From NCBI RefSeq assembly GCF_000633355.1, contig NZ_AYMQ01000056.1:62001-126000 (forward strand): a stretch of 64,000 nt of DNA. The letters are read 5' to 3'. The notes beneath the pieces are model-generated. The model was given only the letters and a program-made list of their open reading frames with translations. It made no database searches and was not told the origin of the DNA. The first letter of the stretch is position 1, and every line of letters starts with the position of its first letter. Position numbers and translations under genes: made by a program. Of the stretch, positions 24,860 through 34,170 are shown piece after piece. Origin of the DNA: Serratia sp. H1w (GTDB lineage Bacteria; Pseudomonadota; Gammaproteobacteria; Enterobacterales; Enterobacteriaceae).

Positions 24860-24883
24860 TGGGGGCGTAATGCCCCCATTTTT
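24860..24883 (+). terminator. Intrinsic terminator of ansB
   Basis: TGGGGGC (24860-24866), loop GTAAT, GCCCCCA (24872-24878), then TTTTT. It starts 12 nt after the stop. Confidence 0.92.
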
Positions 24884-24932
24884 CCCACCCAGACTATGCT
24901 GTATGAAATCCCCCTTACGCAGGACCGATTTC

Positions 24933-25625
24933 ATGCAGGCATTTGATATCCAAAGAATGGCATTTGATGAAACCACGCCGGAGTTCCTGGCCGAAGTGGC
25001 GCTACGCTGCCTGTTTACCTTTTTGCTGGTGTTTATCTTTTTAAAAATGACCGGGCGGCGTGGCGTACGTCAAATGTCGCTATTTGAGGTGCTGATTATT
25101 CTGACGCTGGGATCGGCAGCCGGTGACGTGGCGTTTTATCATAATGTCCCTCTGTTGCCCGTGCTGATGGTGTTCGTATGCATGATGGTGATGTACCGCT
25201 TTTCCACCTGGCTGATGGATCGCTTCCAGAGGCTCCAGATCTGGATGGAGGGTGAGCCACTGATCCTGGTCAGCGAGGGGCTGTTCGATTGGGACATCCT
25301 GTGCCGGGAAAATATCACCCACGATGAGTTCTTTATGGAACTCCGCCAAGCCGGGGTTGAACACCTCGGGCAGGTCAGGTTGGCCATACTGGAGGTGAAT
25401 GGCACCATATCGGTGTATTTCTATCCGGATGATCAGGTTCGGCCCGGATTACCAGTATTACCGGCAAAATGCGTCAAGAGCCTGACCCAGATCGAGACCA
25501 AGGGAGACTATGCCTGCGGCATGTGTAGCCTGATTTCAACTTTGACGCCATCGCCTGACAACCTCTGCCCACGCTGTGGCAACCGTAAATGGATAGCGGC
25601 AATGACCCATAGCCGGGTTAGCTGA
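24933..25625 (+). CDS. ycaP: YcaP, DUF421 membrane protein with C-terminal Cys pairs
   Basis: A 230-aa inner-membrane protein of the YetF/DUF421 family, of unknown function. Three TM helices (about 20-100) hold the conserved FLKMTGRRGVRQMSLFEVLI and GSAAGDVAFYHNVPLLPV segments. A soluble alpha/beta domain follows, with the family signature EFFMELRQAGVEHLGQVRLAILE. The tail has CGMC and CPRC 18 or so residues apart, resembling a zinc ribbon; E. coli YcaP has CIRC and CPRC. The start at 24933 (MQAFDIQRMAFDE) gives the E. coli length of 230. ATG 24903 is an alternative, adding ten residues. Confidence 0.88.
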   Translation: MQAFDIQRMAFDETTPEFLAEVALRCLFTFLLVFIFLKMTGRRGVRQMSLFEVLIILTLGSAAGDVAFYHNVPLLPVLMVFVCMMVMYRFSTWLMDRFQRLQIWMEGEPLILVSEGLFDWDILCRENITHDEFFMELRQAGVEHLGQVRLAILEVNGTISVYFYPDDQVRPGLPVLPAKCVKSLTQIETKGDYACGMCSLISTLTPSPDNLCPRCGNRKWIAAMTHSRVS

Positions 25626-25873
25626 ATACAGCACAAAAAACCGCGTTAACCCGCTGAATACGCCAGTGTCACAGCGTTTTATGGCACAAATAAACCCTGA
25701 GGCCGCACAGCCTGTTATTTGCGGTCTTGTCAGTTTCCCACCCTTGGAACAATAAGCATTGCAGCCGGGTTACGTGAGTGATAAAACCGATAGCGTTGGT
25801 TAACATCAGCGTTAACTTCGGGCATATGTCGAAAGCCGTTTGTTACGGCGCACAGTGAATGTGGTGAGGGGAA

Positions 25874-26959
25874 ATGACTCAGGTTTATAATTTTAGCTCT
25901 GGTCCGGCGATGCTGCCGGTGGAAGTGTTGCGTCGTGCTGAACAAGAGCTGTGCAACTGGCACGGTCTTGGCACTTCGGTAATGGAAATCAGCCATCGCA
26001 GTAAAGAATTCATCGCCGTCGCCGAACAGTCCGAACAGGATCTGCGCGATCTGCTGAAAGTCCCCGCCAACTATAAAGTGTTGTTCTGCCACGGTGGTGC
26101 CCGCGCGCAATTCGCCGCGTTGCCGCTGAACCTGTTGGGTGATAACACCACTGCCGACTATATCGATGGCGGCTACTGGGCGCACAGCGCGATCACCGAA
26201 GCGGAAAAATACTGCCAGCCGAAGGTGATTGACGTTAAAACCACTGTTGACGGTCTAAGCGGCATCAAGCCGATGAAAGAGTGGCAACTGAGCGATAACG
26301 CGGCTTACGTGCACTACTGCCCGAACGAAACCATCGATGGTGTTGCCATTGATGAAACGCCAGACTTTGGCGATAAAGTGGTGATCGGCGATTACTCTTC
26401 GACCATCCTTTCCCGTCCGTTAGACGTCAGCCGTTTCGGCGTGATCTATGCGGGCGCACAGAAAAACATTGGCCCGGCAGGTCTGACGCTGGTGATCGTT
26501 CGTGACGACCTGTTGGGTAAAGCGCGCCGTGAAGTCCCTTCGATCCTGGATTACACCGTGCTGGCCGAAAATGACTCGATGTTCAACACGCCGCCAACTT
26601 TCGCCTGGTATCTGTCTGGCCTGGTGTTCAAATGGCTGAAAGAGCAGGGCGGCCTGGTGGAGATGCAAAAACGTAACCAGGCCAAGGCCGAGTTGCTGTA
26701 TAGCACCATCGATCAGTCCGATTTCTACCGTAGCCGCGTGGCCATTGCTAACCGCTCCTGGATGAACGTGCCGTTCCAGCTTGCAGACGCCGCACTGGAT
26801 AAAGTGTTCCTGAGCGAAGCAGAGGCCATTGGCCTGCAAGCGCTGAAGGGTCACCGCGTAGTAGGCGGCATGCGTGCTTCCATCTATAATGCGATGCCGC
26901 TAGCGGGCGTGAAGACCCTGACCGACTTTATGGTCGACTTTGAACGTCGCCATGGTTGA
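25874..26959 (+). CDS. serC: Phosphoserine aminotransferase
   Basis: A PLP enzyme that makes 3-phosphoserine from 3-phosphohydroxypyruvate and also serves pyridoxine synthesis (4-phosphohydroxythreonine). It has 361 aa; E. coli SerC has 362. The Schiff-base lysine is in [14 protein letters not shown] (Lys near 198). The substrate-binding [14 protein letters not shown] and [11 protein letters not shown] segments are clear. GAGGGG sits 3-8 nt before ATG 25874. It forms the conserved serC-aroA operon, with a hairpin in the 116-nt gap. In E. coli it is Lrp-activated; the lrp gene lies at the other end of this window. Confidence 0.96.
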   Translation: MTQVYNFSSGPAMLPVEVLRRAEQELCNWHGLGTSVMEISHRSKEFIAVAEQSEQDLRDLLKVPANYKVLFCHGGARAQFAALPLNLLGDNTTADYIDGGYWAHSAITEAEKYCQPKVIDVKTTVDGLSGIKPMKEWQLSDNAAYVHYCPNETIDGVAIDETPDFGDKVVIGDYSSTILSRPLDVSRFGVIYAGAQKNIGPAGLTLVIVRDDLLGKARREVPSILDYTVLAENDSMFNTPPTFAWYLSGLVFKWLKEQGGLVEMQKRNQAKAELLYSTIDQSDFYRSRVAIANRSWMNVPFQLADAALDKVFLSEAEAIGLQALKGHRVVGGMRASIYNAMPLAGVKTLTDFMVDFERRHG

Positions 26960-27016
26960 TTGCCACCGCCCGCACTGAGCGAGCGGTCGTACCGCTGTTG
27001 TCCTTTTGCATTAAAG

Positions 27017-27045
27017 CGGCTCCGGCATTATTCCGGGGCCGTTTC
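27017..27045 (+). terminator. Intercistronic hairpin between serC and aroA
   Basis: CGGCTCCGG (27017-27025) pairs with CCGGGGCCG (27033-27041) through one G-U, loop CATTATT, followed by TTTCGTTT. It looks like a leaky terminator or attenuator reducing aroA relative to serC. The serC-aroA co-transcript with partial termination is known in E. coli. Confidence 0.55.
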
Positions 27046-27075
27046 GTTTATCAGATTCTGGAGAGTTTTGTTCAC

Positions 27076-28362
27076 ATGGTGGATTCCCTGACGTTACAAC
27101 CGGTTGCTTTGGTCGATGGCACCGTTAACTTACCCGGCTCCAAGAGCGTATCCAATCGGGCCTTGCTTTTGGCTGCACTGGCGCGGGGAACGACCCGGCT
27201 TACCAACCTGCTGGACAGCGACGACGTGCGTCATATGCTGAATGCCTTGCAGGCGCTGGGAGTGAATTACCAACTCTCCGACGATCGCACCACCTGTTCC
27301 GTTGAGGGCAACGCGGGTCCATTGGTTGCCAAGCAACCGTTGGAACTGTTCCTCGGTAATGCCGGTACGGCAATGCGCCCTTTGGCAGCAGCATTGTGCC
27401 TGGGAGAGGGCGATGTCGTGTTGACCGGCGAGCCACGCATGAAGGAGCGGCCGATCGGCCATCTGGTGGATGCCTTACGCCAGGGCGGAGCGCAAATCGA
27501 TTATCTTGAGCAAACAGACTACCCACCGGTGCGTTTACGTGGCGGTTTCCGCGGCGGCGACGTCAGCGTTGACGGCAGCGTTTCCAGCCAGTTCCTGACC
27601 GCCTTGTTGATGATGGCACCGTTAGCGGCCCAAGACACCGCGATCCATATCAAGGGTGAGCTGGTTTCCAAGCCGTATATCGATATTACTCTGCACCTGA
27701 TGAACACTTTCGGTGTTGAGGTCACGCACGACAACTATCGCGTGTTCCATATTCGTGGTCAGCAGACTTACCGCTCTCCAGGCGACTATCTGGTAGAAGG
27801 CGATGCCTCTTCTGCTTCCTATTTCCTGGCCGCTGCGGCAATTAAAGGCGGCACCGTGCGCGTTACTGGTATCGGTAAAAAAAGCGTGCAGGGCGATACC
27901 AAATTTGCCGACGTGCTGGAAAAGATGGGCGCGCGTATCACCTGGGGCGATGATTTTATCGAATGCAGCCGCGGCGAGTTGAAAGGCATCGATATGGATA
28001 TGAACCATATCCCGGATGCGGCGATGACGATTGCCACCACCGCGCTGTTCGCGACCGGGCCGACTACTATTCGCAATATTTATAACTGGCGGGTGAAGGA
28101 AACCGACCGTCTGGCGGCGATGGCGACAGAACTGCGTAAAGTTGGCGCAGAGGTGGATGAAGGTGAGGATTACATCCACGTCGTGCCGCCAAGCAAGCTG
28201 CAGTTTGCCGAGATTGGCACCTACAACGATCACCGTATGGCGATGTGTTTCTCGCTGGTGGCGCTGTCCGATACGCCGGTGACCATTCTTGACCCGAAAT
28301 GTACCGCCAAGACCTTCCCGGACTATTTTGAGCAGTTGGCGCGTATCAGCCAGTTGGCATAA
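27076..28362 (+). CDS. aroA: AroA, 5-enolpyruvylshikimate-3-phosphate synthase
   Basis: Sixth step of the shikimate pathway, joining PEP to shikimate-3-phosphate. It has 428 aa; E. coli has 427. The N-terminal [18 protein letters not shown] holds the active-site lysine (near residue 23). The PEP-binding [12 protein letters not shown] segment carries the Gly-96-type motif of class I (glyphosate-sensitive-type) enzymes. Further landmarks are [20 protein letters not shown] and the basic NWRVKETDR. The start ATG 27076 ([15 protein letters not shown]) follows GGAGAG by 10 nt. The long in-frame extension back to 26956 overlaps the serC stop and is not supported. Confidence 0.97.
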   Translation: MVDSLTLQPVALVDGTVNLPGSKSVSNRALLLAALARGTTRLTNLLDSDDVRHMLNALQALGVNYQLSDDRTTCSVEGNAGPLVAKQPLELFLGNAGTAMRPLAAALCLGEGDVVLTGEPRMKERPIGHLVDALRQGGAQIDYLEQTDYPPVRLRGGFRGGDVSVDGSVSSQFLTALLMMAPLAAQDTAIHIKGELVSKPYIDITLHLMNTFGVEVTHDNYRVFHIRGQQTYRSPGDYLVEGDASSASYFLAAAAIKGGTVRVTGIGKKSVQGDTKFADVLEKMGARITWGDDFIECSRGELKGIDMDMNHIPDAAMTIATTALFATGPTTIRNIYNWRVKETDRLAAMATELRKVGAEVDEGEDYIHVVPPSKLQFAEIGTYNDHRMAMCFSLVALSDTPVTILDPKCTAKTFPDYFEQLARISQLA

Positions 28363-28380
28363 TCCTCCGTTTTTCTTATC

Positions 28381-28404
28381 AAAGGCCTCATTCGAGGCCT
28401 TTTT
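28381..28404 (+). terminator. Intrinsic terminator of aroA
   Basis: AAAGGCCTC, loop ATTC, GAGGCCTTT (28394-28402), continuing to five Ts. It lies 18 nt past the stop. The ycaL gene present between aroA and cmk in K-12 is absent here. Confidence 0.9.
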
Positions 28405-28479
28405 GTTCCTCCCTCCCGCATACCCGCTATACTTTTTTGCGTATTAGTGCCCATATTTTCGACAACCAGACAGTTCTAG

Positions 28480-28509
28480 GTAACAGTAAACCCCACAGGC
28501 GCGTATAAT
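28480..28509 (+). promoter_or_regulatory. Sigma-70 promoter of cmk-rpsA
   Basis: A perfect -10 TATAAT (28504-28509) has an 18-nt spacer from GTAACA (28480-28485, 4/6 to -35). The start site is predicted near 28516, 70 nt before cmk. Confidence 0.7.
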
Positions 28510-28584
28510 ACGCCCCCGAATCTGCTCCTACCGGGGCAGAGAGCAGGTGTGTTCCTGTGAGGTTTCTACCTGAAGGAGAGAGAA

Positions 28585-29274
28585 ATGACGGCTACATTTC
28601 CGGTGATAACCGTTGATGGACCAAGTGGTGCGGGCAAAGGCACGTTGTGCAAAGCGCTGGCAGAATCCCTTGGTTGGCGTTTGCTGGATTCCGGCGCGAT
28701 TTATCGCGTACTGGCTCTGGCAGCGTTGCACCATCAGGTGGATATCACCTCTGAAGAGGCGTTAGTCCCCTTGGCCGCCCATCTCGACGTCCGATTTATT
28801 GCTCAGGACGGCAAGCTGCAGGTGATTTTGGAAGGTGAGGACGTCAGTAATGAGATCCGCACCGAGACCGTTGGCAATACGGCTTCGCAAACGGCGGCAT
28901 TCCCACGCGTTCGCGAGGCGCTGTTACGCCGTCAACGTGCATTTCGCGAGACACCGGGCCTGATCGCCGATGGCCGTGATATGGGTACCGTGGTGTTCCC
29001 GGATGCACCGGTTAAAATTTTCCTCGACGCTTCTTCGGAAGAGCGAGCGCATCGTCGCATGCTACAGTTGCAGGAAAAAGGCTTTAATGTTAACTTTGAA
29101 CGTCTTTTAGCCGAGATAAAGGAACGGGATGACCGTGACCGTAATCGGGCTATTGCGCCACTGGTACCGGCTCTCGATGCGCTCGTGTTGGATTCTACCA
29201 GCATGTCAATCGAGGAAGTGATCCAGCGGGCGTTGGCATATGCACACGAAGTTTTGGCGTTGCCGCAGCAATAA
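28585..29274 (+). CDS. cmk: Cytidylate kinase
   Basis: Phosphorylates CMP and dCMP using ATP. It has 229 aa; E. coli Cmk has 227. The P-loop [10 protein letters not shown] is at residues 11-20. The NMP-binding insert typical of bacterial CMP kinases is present. The Asp-Arg-rich LID segment is [18 protein letters not shown] near-perfect Shine-Dalgarno AAGGAGAGAG precedes ATG 28585. It is followed by rpsA in the conserved cmk-rpsA order, and read-through from the upstream promoter into rpsA is known in E. coli. Confidence 0.96.
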   Translation: MTATFPVITVDGPSGAGKGTLCKALAESLGWRLLDSGAIYRVLALAALHHQVDITSEEALVPLAAHLDVRFIAQDGKLQVILEGEDVSNEIRTETVGNTASQTAAFPRVREALLRRQRAFRETPGLIADGRDMGTVVFPDAPVKIFLDASSEERAHRRMLQLQEKGFNVNFERLLAEIKERDDRDRNRAIAPLVPALDALVLDSTSMSIEEVIQRALAYAHEVLALPQQ

Positions 29275-29340
29275 GCGCGGCGGCGTGATTATCTTTTTGT
29301 ATATTTGTCATCGTATTGCATGGCAGTAACTGAATATATC

Positions 29341-29464
29341 GGGTAAAATTTTACCCCTGTAACCTAAACCCTGTCGGCATGGAGCCAATGGCGGGGTATG
29401 TCAAACAACCCCATTCGGCGGGATGCTAAATGGACGTTAAACTATAGAACCCTGAAGATTAAAC
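29341..29464 (+). promoter_or_regulatory. rpsA leader with likely S1 autoregulatory translation-initiation region
   Basis: A 16-bp perfect palindrome GGGTAAAATTTTACCC (29341-29356) sits at its head. The next 100 nt can fold into small hairpins (for example GCC-AAT-GGC, 29395-29403) and show GGA or GGG in the loop positions. No true Shine-Dalgarno precedes the ATG (CCTGAAGATTAAAC only). In E. coli and other gammaproteobacteria the rpsA start lacks a canonical SD and is recognised through such hairpins and repressed by free S1; that role here is inferred by analogy. Confidence 0.6.
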
Positions 29465-31141
29465 ATGACTGAATCTTTCGCTCAACTCTTTGAAGAATCC
29501 CTGAAAACAATCGAAACCCGTCCGGGTTCCATCGTTCGTGGTGTTGTTGTTGCTATCGATAAAGATATCGTACTGGTTGACGCCGGTCTGAAATCTGAGT
29601 CTGCCATCCCGGCTGAGCAATTCAAAAACGCCCAGGGCGAGCTGGAAATCCAGGTTGGTGACGAAGTTGACGTTGCGCTGGACGCTGTTGAAGATGGCTT
29701 CGGTGAAACTCTGCTGTCCCGTGAGAAAGCTAAGCGTCACGAAGCTTGGATCACGCTGGAAAAAGCTTACGAAGAAGCTGAAACTGTCGTCGGTGTTATC
29801 AACGGCAAAGTTAAGGGTGGCTTCACTGTAGAGCTGAACGGTATTCGTGCGTTCCTGCCAGGTTCTCTGGTTGACGTGCGTCCAGTTCGCGACACTCTGC
29901 ACCTGGAAGGCAAAGAGCTTGAGTTTAAAGTCATCAAGCTGGACCAGAAGCGCAACAACGTTGTTGTTTCTCGTCGTGCAGTAATCGAATCCGAGAACAG
30001 CGCAGAGCGCGATCAACTGCTGGAAAACCTGCAGGAAGGCATGGAAGTTAAAGGTATCGTTAAGAACCTCACTGACTACGGTGCATTCGTGGATCTGGGT
30101 GGTGTTGACGGCCTGCTGCACATCACTGACATGGCTTGGAAACGCGTTAAGCACCCAAGCGAAATTGTCAACGTGGGCGACGAAATCACTGTCAAGGTGC
30201 TGAAGTTCGACCGCGAGCGTACTCGTGTATCTCTGGGCCTGAAGCAACTGGGCGAAGATCCATGGGTTGCTATCGCTAAACGTTACCCAGAAGGCACCAA
30301 GCTGACTGGTCGTGTTACCAACCTGACTGATTACGGCTGCTTCGTGGAAATCGAAGAAGGCGTTGAAGGTCTGGTACACGTTTCTGAAATGGATTGGACC
30401 AACAAAAACATCCATCCGTCCAAAGTTGTTAACGTGGGCGATGTAGTGGAAGTGATGGTTCTGGACATCGATGAAGAGCGTCGTCGTATCTCCCTGGGCC
30501 TGAAGCAGTGCAAAAATAACCCATGGCAGCAATTCGCAGAAACCCACAACAAGGGCGACCGCGTTGAAGGTAAAATCAAGTCTATCACTGACTTCGGTAT
30601 CTTCATCGGCCTGGACGGCGGTATCGACGGCCTGGTTCACCTGTCTGACATCTCCTGGAACGTTGCAGGCGAAGAAGCAGTTCGTGAATACAAGAAAGGC
30701 GACGAAATCGCAGCTGTGGTTCTGCAAGTTGACGCAGAGCGCGAGCGCATCTCCCTGGGCGTGAAGCAACTGGCTGAAGATCCGTTCAATAACTACCTGT
30801 CTATGAACAAGAAAGGTACTATTGTTACTGGTAAAGTCACTGCAGTTGACGCCAAAGGTGCTACAGTTGAATTGGCAGGCGGCGTAGAAGGTTACCTGCG
30901 TGCTTCTGAAGCCTCTCGCGACCGTATTGAAGACGCAACTCTGGTTCTGAACGTTGGTGACGAAGTTGAAGCTAAATTCACTGGCGTTGACCGTAAGAAC
31001 CGCGTTGTAAGCCTCTCCGTCCGTGCTAAGGACGAAGCAGACGAGAAAGATGCAATCGCTACGGTTAACAGCAGTAAGCCGGAAGAAAGCAACTTCTCCA
31101 ACGCTATGGCTGAAGCCTTCAAAGCGGCTAAAGGCGAGTAA
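29465..31141 (+). CDS. rpsA: 30S ribosomal protein S1
   Basis: This RNA-binding protein, loosely bound to the 30S subunit, recruits and unfolds mRNA. It has 558 aa; E. coli S1 has 557. Six S1/OB-fold repeats are visible, each with the core pattern G-x-V-x2-(L/I)-x-(D/E)-(Y/F)-G-x-F-(V/I). Examples are [20 protein letters not shown] and [20 protein letters not shown]. Domains 1-2 bind the ribosome through S2; 3-6 bind RNA. Codon bias is extreme, which leaves a long open antisense frame opposite it that is not a gene. A GC hairpin (31148-31169) separates it from ihfB. Confidence 0.98.
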   Translation: MTESFAQLFEESLKTIETRPGSIVRGVVVAIDKDIVLVDAGLKSESAIPAEQFKNAQGELEIQVGDEVDVALDAVEDGFGETLLSREKAKRHEAWITLEKAYEEAETVVGVINGKVKGGFTVELNGIRAFLPGSLVDVRPVRDTLHLEGKELEFKVIKLDQKRNNVVVSRRAVIESENSAERDQLLENLQEGMEVKGIVKNLTDYGAFVDLGGVDGLLHITDMAWKRVKHPSEIVNVGDEITVKVLKFDRERTRVSLGLKQLGEDPWVAIAKRYPEGTKLTGRVTNLTDYGCFVEIEEGVEGLVHVSEMDWTNKNIHPSKVVNVGDVVEVMVLDIDEERRRISLGLKQCKNNPWQQFAETHNKGDRVEGKIKSITDFGIFIGLDGGIDGLVHLSDISWNVAGEEAVREYKKGDEIAAVVLQVDAERERISLGVKQLAEDPFNNYLSMNKKGTIVTGKVTAVDAKGATVELAGGVEGYLRASEASRDRIEDATLVLNVGDEVEAKFTGVDRKNRVVSLSVRAKDEADEKDAIATVNSSKPEESNFSNAMAEAFKAAKGE

Positions 31142-31147
31142 TGACGG

Positions 31148-31169
31148 GGGGCGGTTTGTTAACCGCCCC
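31148..31169 (+). terminator. Hairpin between rpsA and ihfB
   Basis: GGGCGGTT (31149-31156) and AACCGCCC (31161-31168), extended by G-C, form a 9-bp stem with loop TGTT. There is no T-run, so it may stabilise the rpsA 3' end and allow read-through to ihfB. Confidence 0.5.
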
Positions 31170-31204
31170 GATACGGTAGTTTAGCTGCAAAGCTTGGAGG
31201 TACT

Positions 31205-31489
31205 ATGACCAAGTCTGAACTTATTGAAAGACTTGCTGGCCAGCAATCTCATATTCCGGCGAAGGCCGTTGAGGATGCAGTGAAAGAGATGCTCGAACAC
31301 ATGGCAGCTACGCTTGCCGAGGGTGAGCGCATCGAGATCCGCGGATTCGGCAGTTTTTCGCTTCACTACCGTGCTCCGCGCGTCGGCCGTAACCCTAAAA
31401 CGGGTGATAAAGTTGAGTTGGACGGCAAGTACGTCCCTCACTTCAAGCCAGGTAAAGAGTTACGTGACCGTGCCAATATCTATGGCTAG
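31205..31489 (+). CDS. ihfB: IHF beta subunit
   Basis: A 94-aa HU/IHF-family DNA-bending protein; pairs with IhfA to bend DNA by about 160 degrees at WATCAANNNNTTR sites. The family signature [21 protein letters not shown] is intact, including the intercalating proline within RNPKTG. The sequence is almost identical to E. coli IhfB. TTGGAGG precedes ATG 31205. In E. coli it is partly transcribed from rpsA. A candidate target is the IHF site in the focA region of this window. Confidence 0.97.
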   Translation: MTKSELIERLAGQQSHIPAKAVEDAVKEMLEHMAATLAEGERIEIRGFGSFSLHYRAPRVGRNPKTGDKVELDGKYVPHFKPGKELRDRANIYG

Positions 31490-31528
31490 TCGCTGACCAC
31501 CCATAGTGTTGTTGCTTGTAAAGAATAT

Positions 31529-31557
31529 AAACGGTGCCTTAGGGTGCCGTTTTTTTT
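31529..31557 (+). terminator. Intrinsic terminator of ihfB
   Basis: AAACGGTGCC (31529-31538), loop TTAG, GGTGCCGTTT (31543-31552) pair fully with two central G-U pairs, then a T-run to 31557. Confidence 0.88.
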
Positions 31558-31792
31558 CGCCTGTAAAATCTTCCTCCATTGTTATTCCTACCAAGTCTTG
31601 TGTTTCTTCACGCAATCGTCCCTGCAAATGATCGATAACCCACGGATTGTTTGCGTCCCACTTTCCTGAACAAAATTCCGCAACTGGCGCTTAGACGGTT
31701 GAGAAGTAACCTCTGTTGCAGAGGCTATTTCCCCGCGACCCAATCCTAGGTGCTGAGGTCAGGCACGGGAGCTAATTTGTAGCACGCTCAGT

Positions 31793-31827
31793 CCCCTAGC
31801 CCTTTGGGAGAGGGCTAGGGTGAGGGG
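31793..31827 (+). repeat. REP-like palindromic element, copy 1
   Basis: CCCTAGCCCT (31794-31803) and AGGGCTAGGG (31811-31820) form a 10-bp stem with a 7-nt loop, followed by TGAGGGG. The stem-plus-TGAGGGG design and sequence recur at 59337-59370. Short GC-rich palindromes of this form are common dispersed extragenic repeats in enterics. Confidence 0.65.
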
Positions 31828-31882
31828 CGTTTAACTGAGTGTCATCACTGCAAGGAGCGCGAAAATCAGGATCTCACTGGAC

Positions 31883-34135
31883 ATGGCCGCCATCGCTTTG
31901 GTGATAGGGATGCTGCCAATACTGTGGTTACCCCAATTGCCGTCGTTACCTGTATTGCTAGGGTTGGCGGTTGTGGCGTTGTGGCTATGGCGTCATAAAC
32001 CGAACCCATGGGGCCGGGCACTGTGCTGCTGCCTGCTGGGTTTTATCTACGCCACCGGCAGCGCCAACCTGCTGATGCAACAGGTAGCAACATTAACGAC
32101 TAGCGGCGATAAAGTCGTGATAGCCTCCGTGCAAAGCATTTGGCTGGATGGGGCTGAGATGCCACAGGTTCAACTGCGTATAGAGCAGGTCAGTGGGCAT
32201 TGGTTGGTTCCCGCGCTGTTCTTTAAGGCTAACTGGCGCGGTGAAAAGCCCTGTGCGGGTCAACGTTGGGAACTGAAGGTTCGTTTCCGTCCGGTGCACA
32301 GCAGCCTGAATGAAGGGGGATTTAACGGGCAACGCTGGGCGATTGCCAATCGGCAACCGTTGCAGGGTTTTATACGAACCGCAACTATGTTGAATGAGGG
32401 CTGCTACTGGCGGCAGCACATCGTTAAGCAGACGGATCAAGCGCTCATGCCGCTGGCGCAACGCTCGGTGTTGCTAGCGCTAGCCTTTGGTGAGCGGGCA
32501 CTGATGGGTAATGAGCTGCGTGGGCAACTGATGAAAACCGGTGTGGCTCACCTGATGGCTATTTCTGGTCTACATATTTCCCTTGCCGGAGCCTTTGCCT
32601 GGGGGCTGGCGCGTGGCGTACAGTATTTATTGCCTGCGCGTTATATCGGCTACCGCTTCCCGTTGATCGTTGGCTGGCTGATGGCGCTGTGCTATGTCTG
32701 GTTAGCAGGGGGACAACCTCCGGCGATGCGTGCCTTTATCGCCTTGTCCCTATGGTTCTGGCTTCGTCTCAACGGCGTTATCTGTACTTCCTGGCAAATC
32801 TGGCTGTGGTGTATCAGCCTATTGTTGCTGTGTGATCCGATGTCCGTGCTCTCGGACAGTCTCTGGCTTTCCGCCTTGGCGGTTGCGGCTTTAATCTTCT
32901 GGTTTGAATGGGCAGCGCTGCCAAGGCGTTTCAGCGCATTTTGGGGCTGGGCACCTTTGCGTTGGCTGCACATCCAACTGGGGATGACGCTGTTGCTGAT
33001 GCCATTACAGTTTGGCTTGTTTCATGGCTTGAGCTGGACATCGTTGCCCGCCAACCTGTGGGCGGTACCGATTGTTTCCCTGCTATCGGTGCCGTTGATC
33101 TTGCTGGCATTGATGCTGTTCTTTATTCCGCCGCTAAGTCGCTGGTGTTGGCAACTGGCCGATCTTACCGTTGGTTGGGCCCTATGGCCGCTACCTTGGC
33201 TCGAACAGGGGTGGCTACAGGTAGGCGCTGCCCTGCTGCATTTTAGCGTCTTTGGCTGGTTGGCGGTGGTTTGCTGGCGCTTTCGCTGGTGGTTTTACTT
33301 TCCTGTCGGTTGTGCCGTCGTTGTGCTGGGGGGCTTACTCTGGCGGGAAAGGGCACCAGATTATCGCTGGAGGGTCGATATGATCGACGTGGGCCACGGC
33401 CTGGCCGTGGTGATCGAAAAGCAGGGCAAAGCGGTTATCTATGATACGGGAAACCGTTGGCAGACCTCCAGCGCGGCAGAACGCATGATCTTGCCATTAT
33501 TGCGTTGGCGGCAGATAGCGCTGGAGCAAATCATTATCAGCCATAGTCATCTGGATCATATTGGTGGTTTGCCGGTATTGGCAGCGGCGTTCCCGCAGGC
33601 CAGTGTACGTACGCCGATAATCAACGTTGGCCCACTGCCTTGCGTACAAGGGCAGCGTTGGGTGTGGCGCGGGCTAAACTTTCAGGTACTGTGGCCGCCA
33701 GAGCGAAAAGAGCAGGCAGGTAATGATGATTCCTGCGTCGTACGTGTCGATGATGGGAAGTTCAGCCTGTTGTTGACTGGCGATATTGAAAGCCGGGCCG
33801 AGCAGGCGTTGCTGAAGCAACGTGCGAATTTACCCAGCACGTTCCTCCAGGTACCACATCACGGCAGCAAGACATCTTCAACGCCGCCATTCTTGCGGGC
33901 TGTTGCCCCTGAGTTGGCTTTAGCCTCGGCTTCTCGTTACAACGTCTGGCGCTTACCCGCAGAGAAAATCGTCAAACGCTACCGGGAAAATCACATTTCC
34001 TGGCGTGATACGGCCCGCTCAGGGCAGTTGAGCCTGCTGTTTTATGATAACTATTGGCAGGTTAAAGGCTTTCGCGAACAACTAAATCCGCGTTGGTACC
34101 ATCAGCGGTTTGGCGTCGAGGGTGATAATGAGTAG
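31883..34135 (+). CDS. comEC: ComEC/Rec2-family membrane protein (YcaI)
   Basis: A 750-aa inner-membrane DNA-translocation channel family protein. N-terminal TM helices and an OB-like region are followed by the competence domain (about 190-480), with AHLMAISGLHISLAGAFAWG and GGQPPAMRAF. A C-terminal metallo-beta-lactamase-like domain (about 500-740) has SHSHLDHIGG, GDIES and VPHHGSKTS. Matches E. coli YcaI end to end. ATG 31883 is the first usable start, but the best Shine-Dalgarno (AAGGAG, 31852-31857) is 25 nt upstream, 7 nt before an in-frame ATC (31865), where E. coli would begin MKI. The N-terminus may therefore be about six residues longer. A role in DNA uptake is family-based; competence is not shown. 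Confidence 0.88.
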   Translation: MAAIALVIGMLPILWLPQLPSLPVLLGLAVVALWLWRHKPNPWGRALCCCLLGFIYATGSANLLMQQVATLTTSGDKVVIASVQSIWLDGAEMPQVQLRIEQVSGHWLVPALFFKANWRGEKPCAGQRWELKVRFRPVHSSLNEGGFNGQRWAIANRQPLQGFIRTATMLNEGCYWRQHIVKQTDQALMPLAQRSVLLALAFGERALMGNELRGQLMKTGVAHLMAISGLHISLAGAFAWGLARGVQYLLPARYIGYRFPLIVGWLMALCYVWLAGGQPPAMRAFIALSLWFWLRLNGVICTSWQIWLWCISLLLLCDPMSVLSDSLWLSALAVAALIFWFEWAALPRRFSAFWGWAPLRWLHIQLGMTLLLMPLQFGLFHGLSWTSLPANLWAVPIVSLLSVPLILLALMLFFIPPLSRWCWQLADLTVGWALWPLPWLEQGWLQVGAALLHFSVFGWLAVVCWRFRWWFYFPVGCAVVVLGGLLWRERAPDYRWRVDMIDVGHGLAVVIEKQGKAVIYDTGNRWQTSSAAERMILPLLRWRQIALEQIIISHSHLDHIGGLPVLAAAFPQASVRTPIINVGPLPCVQGQRWVWRGLNFQVLWPPERKEQAGNDDSCVVRVDDGKFSLLLTGDIESRAEQALLKQRANLPSTFLQVPHHGSKTSSTPPFLRAVAPELALASASRYNVWRLPAEKIVKRYRENHISWRDTARSGQLSLLFYDNYWQVKGFREQLNPRWYHQRFGVEGDNE

Positions 34136-34170
34136 AATAGGCCGCTATTTCTTCCGATGCTGGTATTTGC

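Larger units (their letters stand above)
31490..31882 (+). other. ihfB-comEC intergenic region with terminator and REP-like hairpin
   Basis: No gene is seen in these 393 bases. A strong ihfB terminator (31529-31557) is followed by about 200 unremarkable bases. A REP-like palindrome lies at 31793-31827. AAGGAG at 31852-31857 comes 25 nt before the comEC ATG. The motif CGGGAGCTAATTTGTAG (31766-31782) has a 15/17 inverted match at 59242-59258. Confidence 0.6.

Noticed and set aside
26956-27075. Longer AroA beginning at 26956
   Set aside because: It would overlap the serC stop and place a hairpin and the real SD inside the coding region; the added residues do not resemble AroA.
29459-30769. Open frame of 436 codons antisense to rpsA
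   Set aside because: Shadow of strong codon bias in rpsA; repeats in it simply reflect the S1 domain repeats.
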